From the NCBI RefSeq assembly GCF_000287055.2, contig NZ_AJYQ02000117.1, positions 1 to 64,000 on the forward strand: a DNA stretch of 64,000 bases, in the 5' to 3' direction. How positions within the stretch are numbered: position 1 is the first letter of the stretch; every line of letters begins with the position of its first letter. The notes beneath the pieces were generated by a model. That model saw only the letters and a program-made list of their open reading frames with translations. It ran no database searches and was not told where the DNA came from. The stretch is from Vibrio genomosp. F10 str. ZF-129 (GTDB lineage Bacteria; Pseudomonadota; Gammaproteobacteria; Enterobacterales; Vibrionaceae). Both the position numbers and the translations under genes were made by a program. Of the stretch, positions 26,512 through 36,600 are shown one piece after another.

Positions 26512-26542
26512 AACAATCCCTGCGAATAAGGCAGGGATTGTT
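26512..26542. terminator. Bidirectional stem-loop between sstT and the Sel1 gene
   Basis: Twelve-base stem AACAATCCCTGC / GCAGGGATTGTT with a 7-base loop, placed between two convergent genes. U-tracts are weak on both sides. Confidence 0.7.
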
Positions 26543-26569
26543 CGTTCGATTACAATGAAAATTACATCA

Positions 26570-27715
26570 CTACTGTATCGGTTTATCGATTTGATTGGGC
26601 GAATAATTAAAGTGATTTTCTAGCCCTGAATCGTTCGTTTTTGTCGATTCGGATTTTTCGAGGTCAACACCTAAATCCTCTAATGCTTCATCTTCTGATT
26701 TAATCACCTTCTCCGGCAAATAAACTCCGCGTTTATAGAGCTTATTCAACGCTTTAATGATGGAATGCTTGCCCACTTTGTTCGCGCTTATTTTCTGAAA
26801 GAGAGGTTTAGCCAACGACTGAAGACCGACAACAGAATCAACCCCAATGTTACCGCCCACCCTATCTCGTATCGCTTTAGCCGGCTCGTACCCAAAGTAC
26901 GCTGATAAAAATAACCAAATATACGCAATGGCATTACCACTGCTGCCTCTATCAATCCAAGCTTCACCGGCATGACACATCGATTGAGCATGGCCCTTTT
27001 CAGCGGCACGCTCTAACCAGTAACAGCCCTTACTGTGATCTTTCTCTACACCAACGCCATTGAGATAAGTAAGCCCAAGTTTCATTCGACCTTCATTACT
27101 GTGTAATTTAGCGGCTTTGGTATACCAAAAACTCGAGTCTTTTGGCGTCGGTATTGGATTGCTATCAGACGTGCACCAATCTCCCATAAACAGAATGGCA
27201 GGGATGTATTTGTCTTCCGCAGAAGCCCGAATCATGTCCAAAGCTTTCTCTGCATTCACCGTAGTGCCTCGCCCATTTAACAAGGCCATTCCCATATCAA
27301 ACTTCGCTTGCGGGTTGCCCTCTAATGCCTTTATGCATATCTGCCAATACTTCGCTTTCTCTTTAAGTATGAGGTCTTCTCTCACTTTCTGGCTAATACG
27401 AATCACGCCATACATGCCAGTAATATTATCTAGCTCCGCGGCTTTACTGTACCAATACAGCGCTTCTTTAATGCTCTTCCTTTCACCTTCCTTCGCCAGA
27501 TAAAGAATCGTAGGAATATGACCGTTCTCCGCTTTATTCAAACGTTCTTGTCTTTCCATCTGACGCGATTTCTCTAATGCTTTTCGATAGGCCGCTTCTC
27601 GTTGTTTTTTTTCTTCTTCTAGCCTTTTTTTGCGCAGCGATAATGACAGCATCCACAGAAACGCTATGATCAATGACAAACCGGTTGCGCCAATCGCAAT
27701 CCCTATAATATTCAT
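26570..27715 (-). CDS. Membrane-anchored Sel1-like repeat protein
   Basis: A 381-residue protein. A single N-terminal membrane helix (about 3-25) is followed by a basic coiled-coil stretch (26-60) and at least five Sel1 repeats (for example AKFDMGMALLNGRGTTVNAEKAL, GRMKLGLTYLNGVGVEKDHSKGCYWLERAA). Sel1 repeats mediate protein-protein contacts. The topology leaves the repeats in the cytoplasm or periplasm depending on orientation; the basic residues after the helix favour the cytoplasm. Partner and function unknown. Convergent with sstT. Confidence 0.88.
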   Translation of the reverse strand: MNIIGIAIGATGLSLIIAFLWMLSLSLRKKRLEEEKKQREAAYRKALEKSRQMERQERLNKAENGHIPTILYLAKEGERKSIKEALYWYSKAAELDNITGMYGVIRISQKVREDLILKEKAKYWQICIKALEGNPQAKFDMGMALLNGRGTTVNAEKALDMIRASAEDKYIPAILFMGDWCTSDSNPIPTPKDSSFWYTKAAKLHSNEGRMKLGLTYLNGVGVEKDHSKGCYWLERAAEKGHAQSMCHAGEAWIDRGSSGNAIAYIWLFLSAYFGYEPAKAIRDRVGGNIGVDSVVGLQSLAKPLFQKISANKVGKHSIIKALNKLYKRGVYLPEKVIKSEDEALEDLGVDLEKSESTKTNDSGLENHFNYSPNQIDKPIQ

Positions 27716-27892
27716 GTGCAGAATTCTTTTATTATGATGCTAAGTTATCGGTAATTTGATCGAGAAGTTGAGAAATACCGGCTCGTTTGACTTACCCAAG
27801 TAAAATTATATGCGAATGAACCCTAAGTAACATAGCTTATATTTATGACCTTAAACTACCACATCCATCATTCACCGTGACTGTTTCCATAA

Positions 27893-27915
27893 AAAAACCC
27901 CGCAAAAGTGCGAGG
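27893..27915 (-). terminator. Rho-independent terminator after the bactofilin gene
   Basis: On the minus strand a 7-base stem (CCTCGCA / TGCGGGG) with a 4-base loop is followed by seven T. It lies about 35 bases past the bactofilin stop. Confidence 0.88.
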
Positions 27916-27949
27916 TTCTCACTGTTTACCACGCGAAGCAGTAAGGCTA

Positions 27950-28387
27950 CTAAGAGCTGGTCCGTGTCGCATTGCTATCGACCATTTTAGGCTCTGACAT
28001 CTTCTTCGCATCACTCAATTCAACCACTTGCTGTTCGGGCATTGCGTGAGTCGCTCCAGTGAATCGTCCACCCGTTTGAATGCTCAAATTGTCACTGTAT
28101 ATCGTTCCTACCACACTGCCTCGTGACAAAATTTCAATCGTCTCAGCGTGGCAAGTGCCTTCAAACTTTCCGTTGACTAACACTCGTTCAGCGTAGATTT
28201 CGCCACTGATGATGCCCGTTTCACTAATGGTGAGTGTGTGTTCAGCGTGAATCTCTCCATCCACGGCACCATCCACTTGTAGATCACTTTCTAACCTGAG
28301 TTGGCCTTCGATCGAACAGCCTTTTGCGATGACAGTTGTAGCTGACTGCTGACTCTTGACTCGACCTTGTTTACTAAAGATTCCCAT
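27950..28387 (-). CDS. Bactofilin (polymer-forming cytoskeletal protein)
   Basis: A 145-residue bactofilin. The core (about 15-115) is made of short right-handed beta-helix repeats (SIEGQLRLESDLQVDGAVDGEIHAEHTLTISETGIISGEIYAERVLVNGKFEG), with short disordered ends. Bactofilins polymerise at the membrane and guide cell-wall enzymes in shape control. GAGGT precedes the ATG. The first 97 bases overlap the end of the M23 peptidase gene in another frame, so expression is tightly linked. Confidence 0.92.
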   Translation of the reverse strand: MGIFSKQGRVKSQQSATTVIAKGCSIEGQLRLESDLQVDGAVDGEIHAEHTLTISETGIISGEIYAERVLVNGKFEGTCHAETIEILSRGSVVGTIYSDNLSIQTGGRFTGATHAMPEQQVVELSDAKKMSEPKMVDSNATRTSS

Positions 28388-29244
28388 CGGATACCTCTTA
28401 CTTTACTGAATATGGTCTCAAAATCATTAACTCCCCAGTCCACAAAGGGTCTTGGATCTAATGAACGACCAACAAATCTAATTTCATAATGTAAATGTGG
28501 ACCAGACGACAACCCACTATTCCCAGAATGGGCAATTAAATCGCCTTTCTGGACGAAATCACCACTTTTAACCAAAAACTTATTTAAGTGAGAATACGAA
28601 CTCGTAAAGCCATAACTGTGTTGAAGTCGAAGAAAATTACCCGACCCTTTTTGACTTGACCGAGTTACCTCGACAACCCCATCAGCAGGTGCATACACAG
28701 GTGTACCCGTATTGACCGCAAAATCCTGACCGCGATGCATTTTAATCGATCCGGTCACCGGATGTTTTCTCTTGCCGTATCCTGACGAAATTCTCGCATT
28801 ATGAACAGGCGGACCACTCGGAATTTGAGTCAACATCACCATCCTGACCGACGAAGTAATCGCAGCGGTATCCAAGCGTGATTCAAGTTCACTGGCATCT
28901 TCGATGTCACCCATACCCAATACTTTTTCAAGATCACCCAAGCGGTCAGAAACGAGATTCATCCGCTCTTCTCGATCAAGCAAATCACTCTCTAAATTAA
29001 TCTTGAGTTCTTGAAGTGAAGAGACCTCTTCAGTGAGCGACATAGATTTAGTTTCTAGTTCTTTTTGTTTTAGCTTCGCAAAATCAACTTCATCGACTAA
29101 ATGATAAATAACACCAGCAGTGACAATGACTGCAATTAAAGCAAAATAACCCAGCCCTTTTAAACCGTGCCTGATCCACTTTCCTAGATGAAAATGTCTC
29201 GTCCCGTGAATAGACGAAACTGAAACTACGACTCTATCTTCCAT
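28291..29244 (-). CDS. M23 family metallopeptidase (membrane-anchored, LytM fold)
   Basis: A 317-residue protein with one N-terminal membrane helix (about 32-52), a periplasmic coiled coil (about 55-110), and an M23 domain (about 145-265) with the zinc ligands MHRGQDFAV (H-x3-D) and HLHYEIR (HxH), so the active site is intact. It should cut peptidoglycan crosslinks. Its last ~32 codons overlap the bactofilin gene, an arrangement like csd1/ccmA in Helicobacter, where the pair sets cell curvature. A vibrioid-shape role is therefore plausible but inferred. Confidence 0.93.
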   Translation of the reverse strand: MEDRVVVSVSSIHGTRHFHLGKWIRHGLKGLGYFALIAVIVTAGVIYHLVDEVDFAKLKQKELETKSMSLTEEVSSLQELKINLESDLLDREERMNLVSDRLGDLEKVLGMGDIEDASELESRLDTAAITSSVRMVMLTQIPSGPPVHNARISSGYGKRKHPVTGSIKMHRGQDFAVNTGTPVYAPADGVVEVTRSSQKGSGNFLRLQHSYGFTSSYSHLNKFLVKSGDFVQKGDLIAHSGNSGLSSGPHLHYEIRFVGRSLDPRPFVDWGVNDFETIFSKVRGIRWESLVNKVESRVSSQLQLSSQKAVRSKANSG

Positions 29245-29512
29245 ACTTCCATCAGTTCAATTACATAAAATCAGGCTGGATTCTAGCAAACAAGTTCGAC
29301 TAACAAAACTAAGTCCTGTTTGCGATTGCGCGAATATCACAGCTTTATTGTTAACTCTGTGATTTACGACGAGTCATTTTTAGCCCTTATTTAACCCAAG
29401 CTACCAGAAACCTTCACTATTTTTTACTGTACCTGAGTAAAGCCATTTCTTTGCTTTTTTATTGTTTCAAAATCTCTTAATATCGCTCCATGATTTTTTA
29501 ACCGTCACGATT

Positions 29513-30217
29513 ATGAACAAAAGCTTATTTACTAACGTTTCTGCCCTGATCATTCTCATCTTTGGCTTCTACTTTGACAATGAAATCGTTTTTTATGCCG
29601 GTCTTTTTGCCTTTTCAGGCGCGGTAACAAACTGGCTAGCCGTACACATGTTATTTGAAAAAGTACCTGGGCTTTACGGCTCGGGTATCATACCCGCCAG
29701 ATTCGAAGAATTTAAAGCGGCCATTAAAGTCCTCATGATGGATCAGTTTTTTACCCGAGAGAACATTGACCGTTTTCTAAATAAAGAGATGGCTGGCGAT
29801 AAAACCCTGAATTTAGAGCCAGTATTAGAAAAAGTGGATTTCAATCCGACCTTTGATTCTTTGGTTGAGGTCATTGCCAATTCGTCTTTCGGCGGTATGT
29901 TGGCCATGGTGGGTGGAACAGAAGCACTTGCACCATTAAAAGAACCTTTCGTAGAAAGAATGCAGCAGGCTGTTGTCGAGATCAGTCAAAGTGATTCAGT
30001 TAAAGAAGCCATCAAGGCACAGTTTGAAACGCCGGAAATGATGGATGAAATAACCGTCAACATTGAAAATATTATCGACCAGCGATTAAATGAACTCACG
30101 CCTCAGTTAGTAAAATCAATGGTTCAAACTATGATCAAAACTCACCTTGGTTGGCTTGTGGTTTGGGGTGGCATTTTTGGCGGTGTCATTGGTGTGATTT
30201 CTTCGTTGGTTCTATAG
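29513..30217 (+). CDS. DUF445 family membrane protein
   Basis: About 234 residues. N-terminal helices (about 4-40) with the DUF445 pattern AFSGAVTNWLAVHMLFEKVPGLYGSGIIPARFEEFK, a soluble helical middle, and a C-terminal helix (about 208-232, WGGIFGGVIGVISSLVL). Function unknown; relatives are structural or cell-envelope proteins. ATG at 29513 is used because it begins the hydrophobic segment; an upstream TTG at 29462 would add 17 residues, and neither has a clear ribosome-binding sequence. Confidence 0.85.
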   Translation: MNKSLFTNVSALIILIFGFYFDNEIVFYAGLFAFSGAVTNWLAVHMLFEKVPGLYGSGIIPARFEEFKAAIKVLMMDQFFTRENIDRFLNKEMAGDKTLNLEPVLEKVDFNPTFDSLVEVIANSSFGGMLAMVGGTEALAPLKEPFVERMQQAVVEISQSDSVKEAIKAQFETPEMMDEITVNIENIIDQRLNELTPQLVKSMVQTMIKTHLGWLVVWGGIFGGVIGVISSLVL

Positions 30218-30279
30218 CCAGACTTCACGATGCCACTTAAGAAAACATGCAGAAAGGAAGATGTGGATGCATTTTCCTT

Positions 30280-30774
30280 TTAAATCATTGAAAGCAATTC
30301 AGGGTTAACCCCATATCCTCGTTTGTGCTCTTCTATCACCACTTCACTTCGGGTTTGAATCACCCCAGGTAAGGTTCCAAGCTTACTCGACATGAATAAT
30401 TGATAAGCTTTCATGTCTTTCACTCGTACTTTTATCATGGTATCGAAGTCACCCGATAATGAGTAACACTCTTCAATTTCAGGCATGAGAGACACAGCGT
30501 CGGAAAATTTCTCAAAGATTGAAAAACTGGTTTGATCGAGGCGTATATGAATAAAAACCTGCACGTCTAAACCGAGTTTCTCTGGGTTTAGTTCAGCACG
30601 GTATCCACTAATAAAGCCCTCTTTTTCAAGACGTTTGACACGGTCGGAGCAAGGTGACGTGGTGAGGTTAACCTGTTTAGCAAGCTCTACTATTGATAAA
30701 CGGCCATGCAGGTGAAGTGTTCTTAATATTTCTCGGTCTATACGATCTAAATCCATTTTCGTACGCGCATCCAT
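30280..30774 (-). CDS. Lrp/AsnC-family transcriptional regulator
   Basis: About 164 residues. N-terminal winged HTH (LDRIDREILRTLHLHGRLSIVELAKQVNLTTSPCSDRVKRLEKEGFI) and a C-terminal RAM/ligand domain (about 70-150). It senses an amino acid or related metabolite. The start may be 30774 or the ATG at 30756. It lies near the proline utilisation genes but is separated by a small zinc-ribbon gene, so control of put by this regulator is only possible, not shown. Confidence 0.92.
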   Translation of the reverse strand: MDARTKMDLDRIDREILRTLHLHGRLSIVELAKQVNLTTSPCSDRVKRLEKEGFISGYRAELNPEKLGLDVQVFIHIRLDQTSFSIFEKFSDAVSLMPEIEECYSLSGDFDTMIKVRVKDMKAYQLFMSSKLGTLPGVIQTRSEVVIEEHKRGYGVNPELLSMI

Positions 30775-30850
30775 CAAAGTTAAACGTGATCATATACTAA
30801 TAGTGCATTGTTGACGTTAAACTCGTTTTACCACATTAGTAGAGCGTGGA

Positions 30851-31081
30851 TCAGATCACTCTTATGTTCGAAAAACTCGTTTCTGTTAGCGTTGAACGGC
30901 TATTACAGTCGCGACAAAATCCTTGTTTCTCCATTTTTACGTAGTGCTCTCCTTGAAATAAACTCGAAAAAAGCATCTGTAGTGAGTGCAATGTCGACTG
31001 GGGCTTTTCTGTCTGGCAGCGCTTCATAACCACTTTATGGTGTGTAGGTTTGCGGCAACAATTACAGTAGACCTTGGACAT
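30851..31081 (-). CDS. Small zinc-ribbon-like protein of unknown function
   Basis: A 76-residue protein. Four cysteines in two knuckles (KVYCNCCRKPTHHKVV and GFCRDCNSRST) suggest one zinc ion. The start at 31081 is supported by TGGAGA seven bases upstream; an open frame continues to 31129 without a ribosome-binding sequence. No family recognised. Monocistronic. Confidence 0.75.
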   Translation of the reverse strand: MSKVYCNCCRKPTHHKVVMKRCQTEKPQSTLHSLQMLFSSLFQGEHYVKMEKQGFCRDCNSRSTLTETSFSNIRVI

Positions 31082-31252
31082 TTTGATTTCTCCAGAACGA
31101 TAAATGGGGGTTATTGATAATGGACTCATTGTGAATCTGTTAGTTCCATTAGCTCAAACTTTAGTCTAAGAAACGTGACCTAAGTTACGAAAGAAAACCC
31201 TCTTGTTCACCAATACCAGCGACTTTCTAGCCTAGATCTCATAATTTTAATC

Positions 31253-31279
31253 AAAAATGCCCTACCAAAAGGCAGGGCA
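31253..31279 (-). terminator. Rho-independent terminator after putP
   Basis: On the minus strand an 8-base stem with one mismatch (GCCCTGCC / GGTAGGGC), loop TTTT, followed by ATTTTTG. It ends the leftward put transcript. Confidence 0.85.
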
Positions 31280-31351
31280 TCACTGATACTAGAGCCTTAG
31301 ACCGACGGTTAAGTCAGGTCCAGGTCATTGCTTTTCAAATTATAGTTAAAA

Positions 31352-32842
31352 CTAGTCAAGCTCTTGCAGCTGTTTTTCAAACTTCGCATGCTGTTTCATA
31401 ACGGCATCTTCTGGTTCAGCCGTTAATAGGCTAACAACAATGATGCTTATTGTAGACAGTATGATACCCGGAACAATTTCATATACATCAAACCAACCAC
31501 CGCTGAGTTGCTTCCAAATTACGATAGTGACACCACCAACAATAATACCCGTCAAAGCACCATTGCGGTTCATTCTTGACCAGTAAAGGCTAAGAACAAC
31601 CGCTGGACCAAATGCGGCGCCAAAACCAGCCCAAGCGTAAGAGACCAAGCCAAGAACTGAGCTATCAGGGTTCATTGCTAGAAATAGCGCAACAATAGAG
31701 ATACCAATGACAGCAAAACGACCGATGCGAACGATGTCTTCTGAGCTCGCATCCTTATTCACAACCTGCTTGTAAAAATCCTCTGCCAATGCAGAAGAAG
31801 ACACAAGCAATTGAGAATCAGCCGTACTCATAATGGCAGCGAGAATAGCGGCCAGTAGGATACCCGCAATCACTGGATGGAAAATCGCATCGACTAACAG
31901 CATGAATATTTTTTCGCCATCAGCCAAGCTTCCCATTGAAGAGTTAGTGACATACACCAAACCCACCAAGCCAACTAACATAGCACCAACCATAGACAGT
32001 GCAGACCAAATGACCGCGATACGACGAGCGGTTGTTAGATCTTTATTTGAACGAGTCGCTTTGAAACGAGCCAAAATGTGAGGCTGACCAAAATAACCTA
32101 GACCCCATGCCGCTAAGGAAATAATAGCAATGGCCGACAAAGGCTCGCCTTTAGTGTCATTCCATAGGGTTAATAGCTCTGGATTAATGTTATTCAAATC
32201 CGTGGTTAGATCGCCAATACCGCCTTGCATTGCTGCGATAGGGACAATTAATAGCGCAGCTGCCATCAATAAGCCTTGGACAAGGTCGGTCCAGGACACG
32301 GCCAGGAACCCGCCGAACAATGTGTAAGACACCACACATAAAGTGCCGATAACGAGCGCAACCGTATAATCAATACCAAATACGGTTTCAAATAATTTAC
32401 CACCAGCGACTAAACCAGAACTTGTATAGAAAAGGAAAAATAGCAGAATGAAAAATGCTGAAATAGTCTGAATCAATTTCGTGTTGTCGTTAAATCTTCT
32501 TGACAGGAACTCAGGTAAAGTCAGTGCATCTGTCGTAATACTGTACGTTCTTAAACGCTTTGCACTGATAAACCAGTTGGCCCATGTACCTAAAAGCAGA
32601 CCACCAGCAAGCCAAAACGCTTCGATACCCGCAGCGTAGGCGTAACCAGGCAAGCCAAGCAGTAGCCAGCCACTCATATCCGACGCCCCAGCAGATAATG
32701 CTGAAGGCCAAGGCCCAAGAGAGCGGCCACCTAGGAAATAGTCGGTAGAATTTTTTGTACGTTGGTAAGCGATAACCCCAATGGCCAACATCATTATGAG
32801 ATAGGCAATAAAGGTTGTTGTAATAGCAAAGCTATTTTCCAT
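31352..32842 (-). CDS. putP: Sodium/proline symporter PutP
   Basis: A 496-residue SSS-family transporter with about 13 helices. Typical PutP motifs are present: DYFLGGRSLGPWPSALSAGASDMSGWLLLGLPG, ARFKATRS, and AILAAIMSTADSQLLVSSSALAEDFY. Imports proline with Na+. ATG at 32842 has AGAGGAAC upstream; the earlier in-frame start lacks a ribosome-binding sequence. It is the last gene of the putA - detached PutA domain - putP group. Confidence 0.95.
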   Translation of the reverse strand: MENSFAITTTFIAYLIMMLAIGVIAYQRTKNSTDYFLGGRSLGPWPSALSAGASDMSGWLLLGLPGYAYAAGIEAFWLAGGLLLGTWANWFISAKRLRTYSITTDALTLPEFLSRRFNDNTKLIQTISAFFILLFFLFYTSSGLVAGGKLFETVFGIDYTVALVIGTLCVVSYTLFGGFLAVSWTDLVQGLLMAAALLIVPIAAMQGGIGDLTTDLNNINPELLTLWNDTKGEPLSAIAIISLAAWGLGYFGQPHILARFKATRSNKDLTTARRIAVIWSALSMVGAMLVGLVGLVYVTNSSMGSLADGEKIFMLLVDAIFHPVIAGILLAAILAAIMSTADSQLLVSSSALAEDFYKQVVNKDASSEDIVRIGRFAVIGISIVALFLAMNPDSSVLGLVSYAWAGFGAAFGPAVVLSLYWSRMNRNGALTGIIVGGVTIVIWKQLSGGWFDVYEIVPGIILSTISIIVVSLLTAEPEDAVMKQHAKFEKQLQELD

Positions 32843-32914
32843 TTTTTGTTCCTCTGGTAAAAAGACAGTCTTCCATGAACGCCACGACAAACCCGTGGCG
32901 ATTACTTGAAATAG

Positions 32915-33610
32915 TTAATGAGCTTCATTTCCAAGCTCAAGCAGTGTGGCATTACCCCCCACTGCCGTTATATTGATGGTTCGTGTTCGCTCGGTAATAA
33001 AGCGCAAGCACAGTGCTGGGTCTTGCGCATGAGTCAATTGCGCCATATCTGTTTCTGAAGTCAATAATACGATTGCTCCATCTTTCTGAGATAAGTGGCG
33101 ATTAATCGCGATTTCTGTATCCATGCGGCCTACATAGCCGAGAGACCGAATATCGGTATCCAGTAATGGTTGATGCGCATCGAGAGACTCAAACTGCAAT
33201 ACGTTGGCGGGCAATTTTGCTGCCCTAAACGCCGCTTCCAGCATCGAAACCAGCTCGAAATCATCGCTACAAACAATCACGCTATTGCCTGCAAGCAACG
33301 CCGCTGATACATATGACGTAACAACTAGATTGGCGTTATTTTCGGTGCTGTCATGAACAACAAGAGCGACGCCACGACCTGTTGTGTACAATTCGTTGGT
33401 TTCACCTGTTGGTCCAGTAAGCTGATGAGTATTACCGAGTAACTTATTCGAATGCTGAAGGTGAAACTTCATCACAGAGCTTAACGAGGTTTTCTTTTTT
33501 TCAACCTCCGTTAAGGCGAGTAGCAAGTAAGCACTTCTGGTTTTATAATCAAGCTGACTCCAACTTTTCCATGCGGTGTAAGAATCAGAAAAACGTGTGA
33601 TTTGATGCAT
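32915..33610 (-). CDS. Stand-alone PutA C-terminal (aldehyde dehydrogenase-like) domain protein
   Basis: A 231-residue protein that lies 13 bases after putA. Its end, ITERTRTINITAVGGNATLLELG, matches the extreme C-terminus of long (type B/C) PutA proteins, and its centre (GRGVALVVHDSTENNANLVVTSYVSAALLAGNSVIVCSDD) matches the Rossmann-like ALDH-superfamily domain that in those proteins follows the catalytic P5C dehydrogenase and covers the substrate tunnel. It lacks the ALDH catalytic cysteine region. So it looks like the PutA lid domain on its own gene. It may bind PutA and aid channelling; databases often call it 1-pyrroline-5-carboxylate dehydrogenase. Confidence 0.78.
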   Translation of the reverse strand: MHQITRFSDSYTAWKSWSQLDYKTRSAYLLLALTEVEKKKTSLSSVMKFHLQHSNKLLGNTHQLTGPTGETNELYTTGRGVALVVHDSTENNANLVVTSYVSAALLAGNSVIVCSDDFELVSMLEAAFRAAKLPANVLQFESLDAHQPLLDTDIRSLGYVGRMDTEIAINRHLSQKDGAIVLLTSETDMAQLTHAQDPALCLRFITERTRTINITAVGGNATLLELGNEAH

Positions 33611-33623
33611 TATGTTTTTTCTC

Positions 33624-36600
33624 CTACACCGATGGTGTTAGTTTCAATTGAGTAAATCGATAAAGATAGTGAGGCCCACCCGCTTTAGGACCAGTCCCTG
33701 ATAGACCTTGTCCACCAAATGGTTGAACTCCCACGACCGCGCCAACTTGATCTCTATTGATGTAGCAGTTACCCACTCGAGAATGCGCTTCAATCCAACG
33801 GTATGTTGTTTCATTTCGGCTATGGATTCCCATCGTTAAGCCAAATCCCGTTTGATTGATTTTTTCAACCACACTGGCGAGCTCATGAGCTTTATAACGA
33901 ACGATATGCAAAACCGGCCCGAACTGCTCTTCTTCCAGCAATGAGATGTCCTCGATTTCAAAAGCACAAGGCGCTATAAAGTCGCCGTATTCACAGCTAT
34001 CATCTAAAGAAAGTTGCGCCACTTTTTTCGATGAGGTCATCATTTTTTCAATGTGTGTGAGTAGCTTTTGTTTTGCTGCTTTATCAATCACAGGACCGAC
34101 ATCTGTGCTGTGCAGATACGGTACGCCCACTTTGAGTTCATCCATCGCACCTTGAATCAGCCCAATGATGCGATCGGCGATATCTTCTTGCACATAGAGC
34201 ACTCGCAATGCTGAACAACGCTGACCTGCCGAAGCAAACGCAGAGCGAATAACATCGCGCACCACTTGTTCTGGTAAAGCCGTGCTATCAACAATCATGG
34301 TATTTTGGCCACCCGTTTCCGCGATAAATGGCACCGATGACTGTTCTCGTTTTGCGAGAGATTGATTGATGCGTTGCGCGGTGAGTGTTGACCCAGTAAA
34401 TGCAACACCAGCGATAAGAGGATGTGTCGTCAGTACCGAGCCAATGTCACTGCCTTTGCCAGGGAGAAGTTGAACCACGTTGCTTGGAAAGCCCGCTTGA
34501 TGCATCAACTCTACCGCTTTAGCGGCAATTAAGCTGGTTTGTTCCGCAGGCTTAGCCACGACAGTGTTACCCGCTACCAATGCAGCCGTTATTTGGCCAA
34601 GGAATATCGCGAGTGGAAAGTTCCAAGGGCTAATACATACAAAGACACCAAGCGCTTCGCGAGAGGCAAAATTTAACGTGCCGTCAAACGCGATAATTTG
34701 CTCTGGTGTGAATTGTTCAATTTGCTTTGCGTAATAACGACAGAAATCCACCGCTTCACGAACTTCATCAATGCCATCATGAATCGTTTTTCCCGCTTCT
34801 TGATGGCAAAGCGCAACCAGCTCAGCAAGGTTCTCTTCCAGTAAATCGGCTAATCGGTCAAGAGCAGCGGCTCTATCGCTGACTTCTGTCTCATTCCACC
34901 CTTGAAATGCGTTAGCGGCACTGGTGATCGCTTGGGACACATGACCAAGGTTTGCATAAGTCACCTGACCGACGTTAATACGGCGATCGTAAGGCGCGGT
35001 TACTGTCACCACCTCTAATGATTCAGTTTCCTGCTCGGCGTCGATCTGAATGCCATCAATCATCGGCCCCGCTGACCACTGTTTATCCAGGAAGCTCGAC
35101 ACTTGGTTGTCGAAAACCTTCGCTTCGCTTTCGATATCAATATTGACGCCAGACGAGTTTTTCCGCTCTGAAAAAACCTGTGCAGGTAAAGGAATGCTTT
35201 GGTTGTTAAGAGAATCAAAAGCCAACAGCATATCAACGGGATGCTGAGTCAAGCTACCAATTGGACAGCGCGCATCGACCAATCGATGGACAAATGAACT
35301 GTTCGCGCCGTTTTCCAATAAACGACGAACAAGATAAGGCAAAAGATCTTTATGGCTTCCAACCGGAGCATAAATGCGAACAGGCTGCTTGAAGGTTGCT
35401 TTTGCATGCTCGTGCAAAGCATCTCCCATACCATGCAAACGTTGGTACTCGAATTGATCGTGGGTCGCCATTACCGATATTGCGGTAACAGTTTGCGCAT
35501 TGTGGCTGGCAAATTGTGGGAAGATATGTCCTTTAACACCCTCACTCAATAAGAATCGAGCACAAGCAAGGTAGGCGACATCGGTGGCTTCTTTCCGAGT
35601 GTACACTGGGTAATTAGCATACCCACCTTGTTGAGATAACTTAATCTCAGTATCCCAATAGGCACCTTTAACTAAACGGAGAGGGATTTGGTCGCCTTGA
35701 TCTTTGGCCAGTTTGGTTAACCAGACAAGCACAGGAAGCGCTCTTTTTTGATACGCTTGCACGACAAGGCCTAACTTACCCCACCCTTTTACTCTTTCGC
35801 TTCGATACAGCTTTTTAAACAGATGCAGTGACAATTCCAAACGGTCCGCTTCTTCTGCATCAATGGTAATAGCGACATCCAATTCAACGGCTCTATCCAG
35901 TAATTGCATCACTGTGTCGTACAGTTCATTGAGAACGCGCTGCGAATTGGCCACTTCGTACCTAGGATGCAATGCCGAAAGCTTAATCGAGACTGACGAC
36001 GGCGAGCCGCTGGTTTGCCCTTGGATTTGACGTCCGACAGCTTCAATAGCCATTAGATAACTTTTAAAGTACTTGTTAGCATCGGCGGTTGTTAATGCCG
36101 CTTCACCCAACATATCAAAAGAATAGCTGTAGCCTTTATCGACGAGTGGACGCCCATTCTTTTGTGCTTGCTCGATACTGCGACCAAGCACAAATTGATG
36201 CCCCATGATCTTCATTGCTTGGTTCATCGCTTGACGAATCACAGGCTCGGACAATTTGTTGACTAATCGATTCATCGCCTGAGTTGGGCTGTTCGACTCT
36301 TTTTCTGATAGGCCTATCACTTTACCCGTCAGCATCAATCCCCATGTTGAGGCATTAACGAAAACTGAATCCGAATTTTTCAAATGAGACTTCCAATCAG
36401 CAATGATCAGCTTATCTTTAATCAATGCATCGGCCGTCGCGCTGTCAGGAATTCGCATCAATGCCTCAGCCAAGCACATAAGTAAAATACCTTCATGGGT
36501 ATCTAGACTGTACTCCAATAGCAGAGCATCGATCATTTGAATGGATTTTTTGTCCGCTCGAATCGCCTCAATTAAATGCGTTGTTTTCTCTTCAATTATT

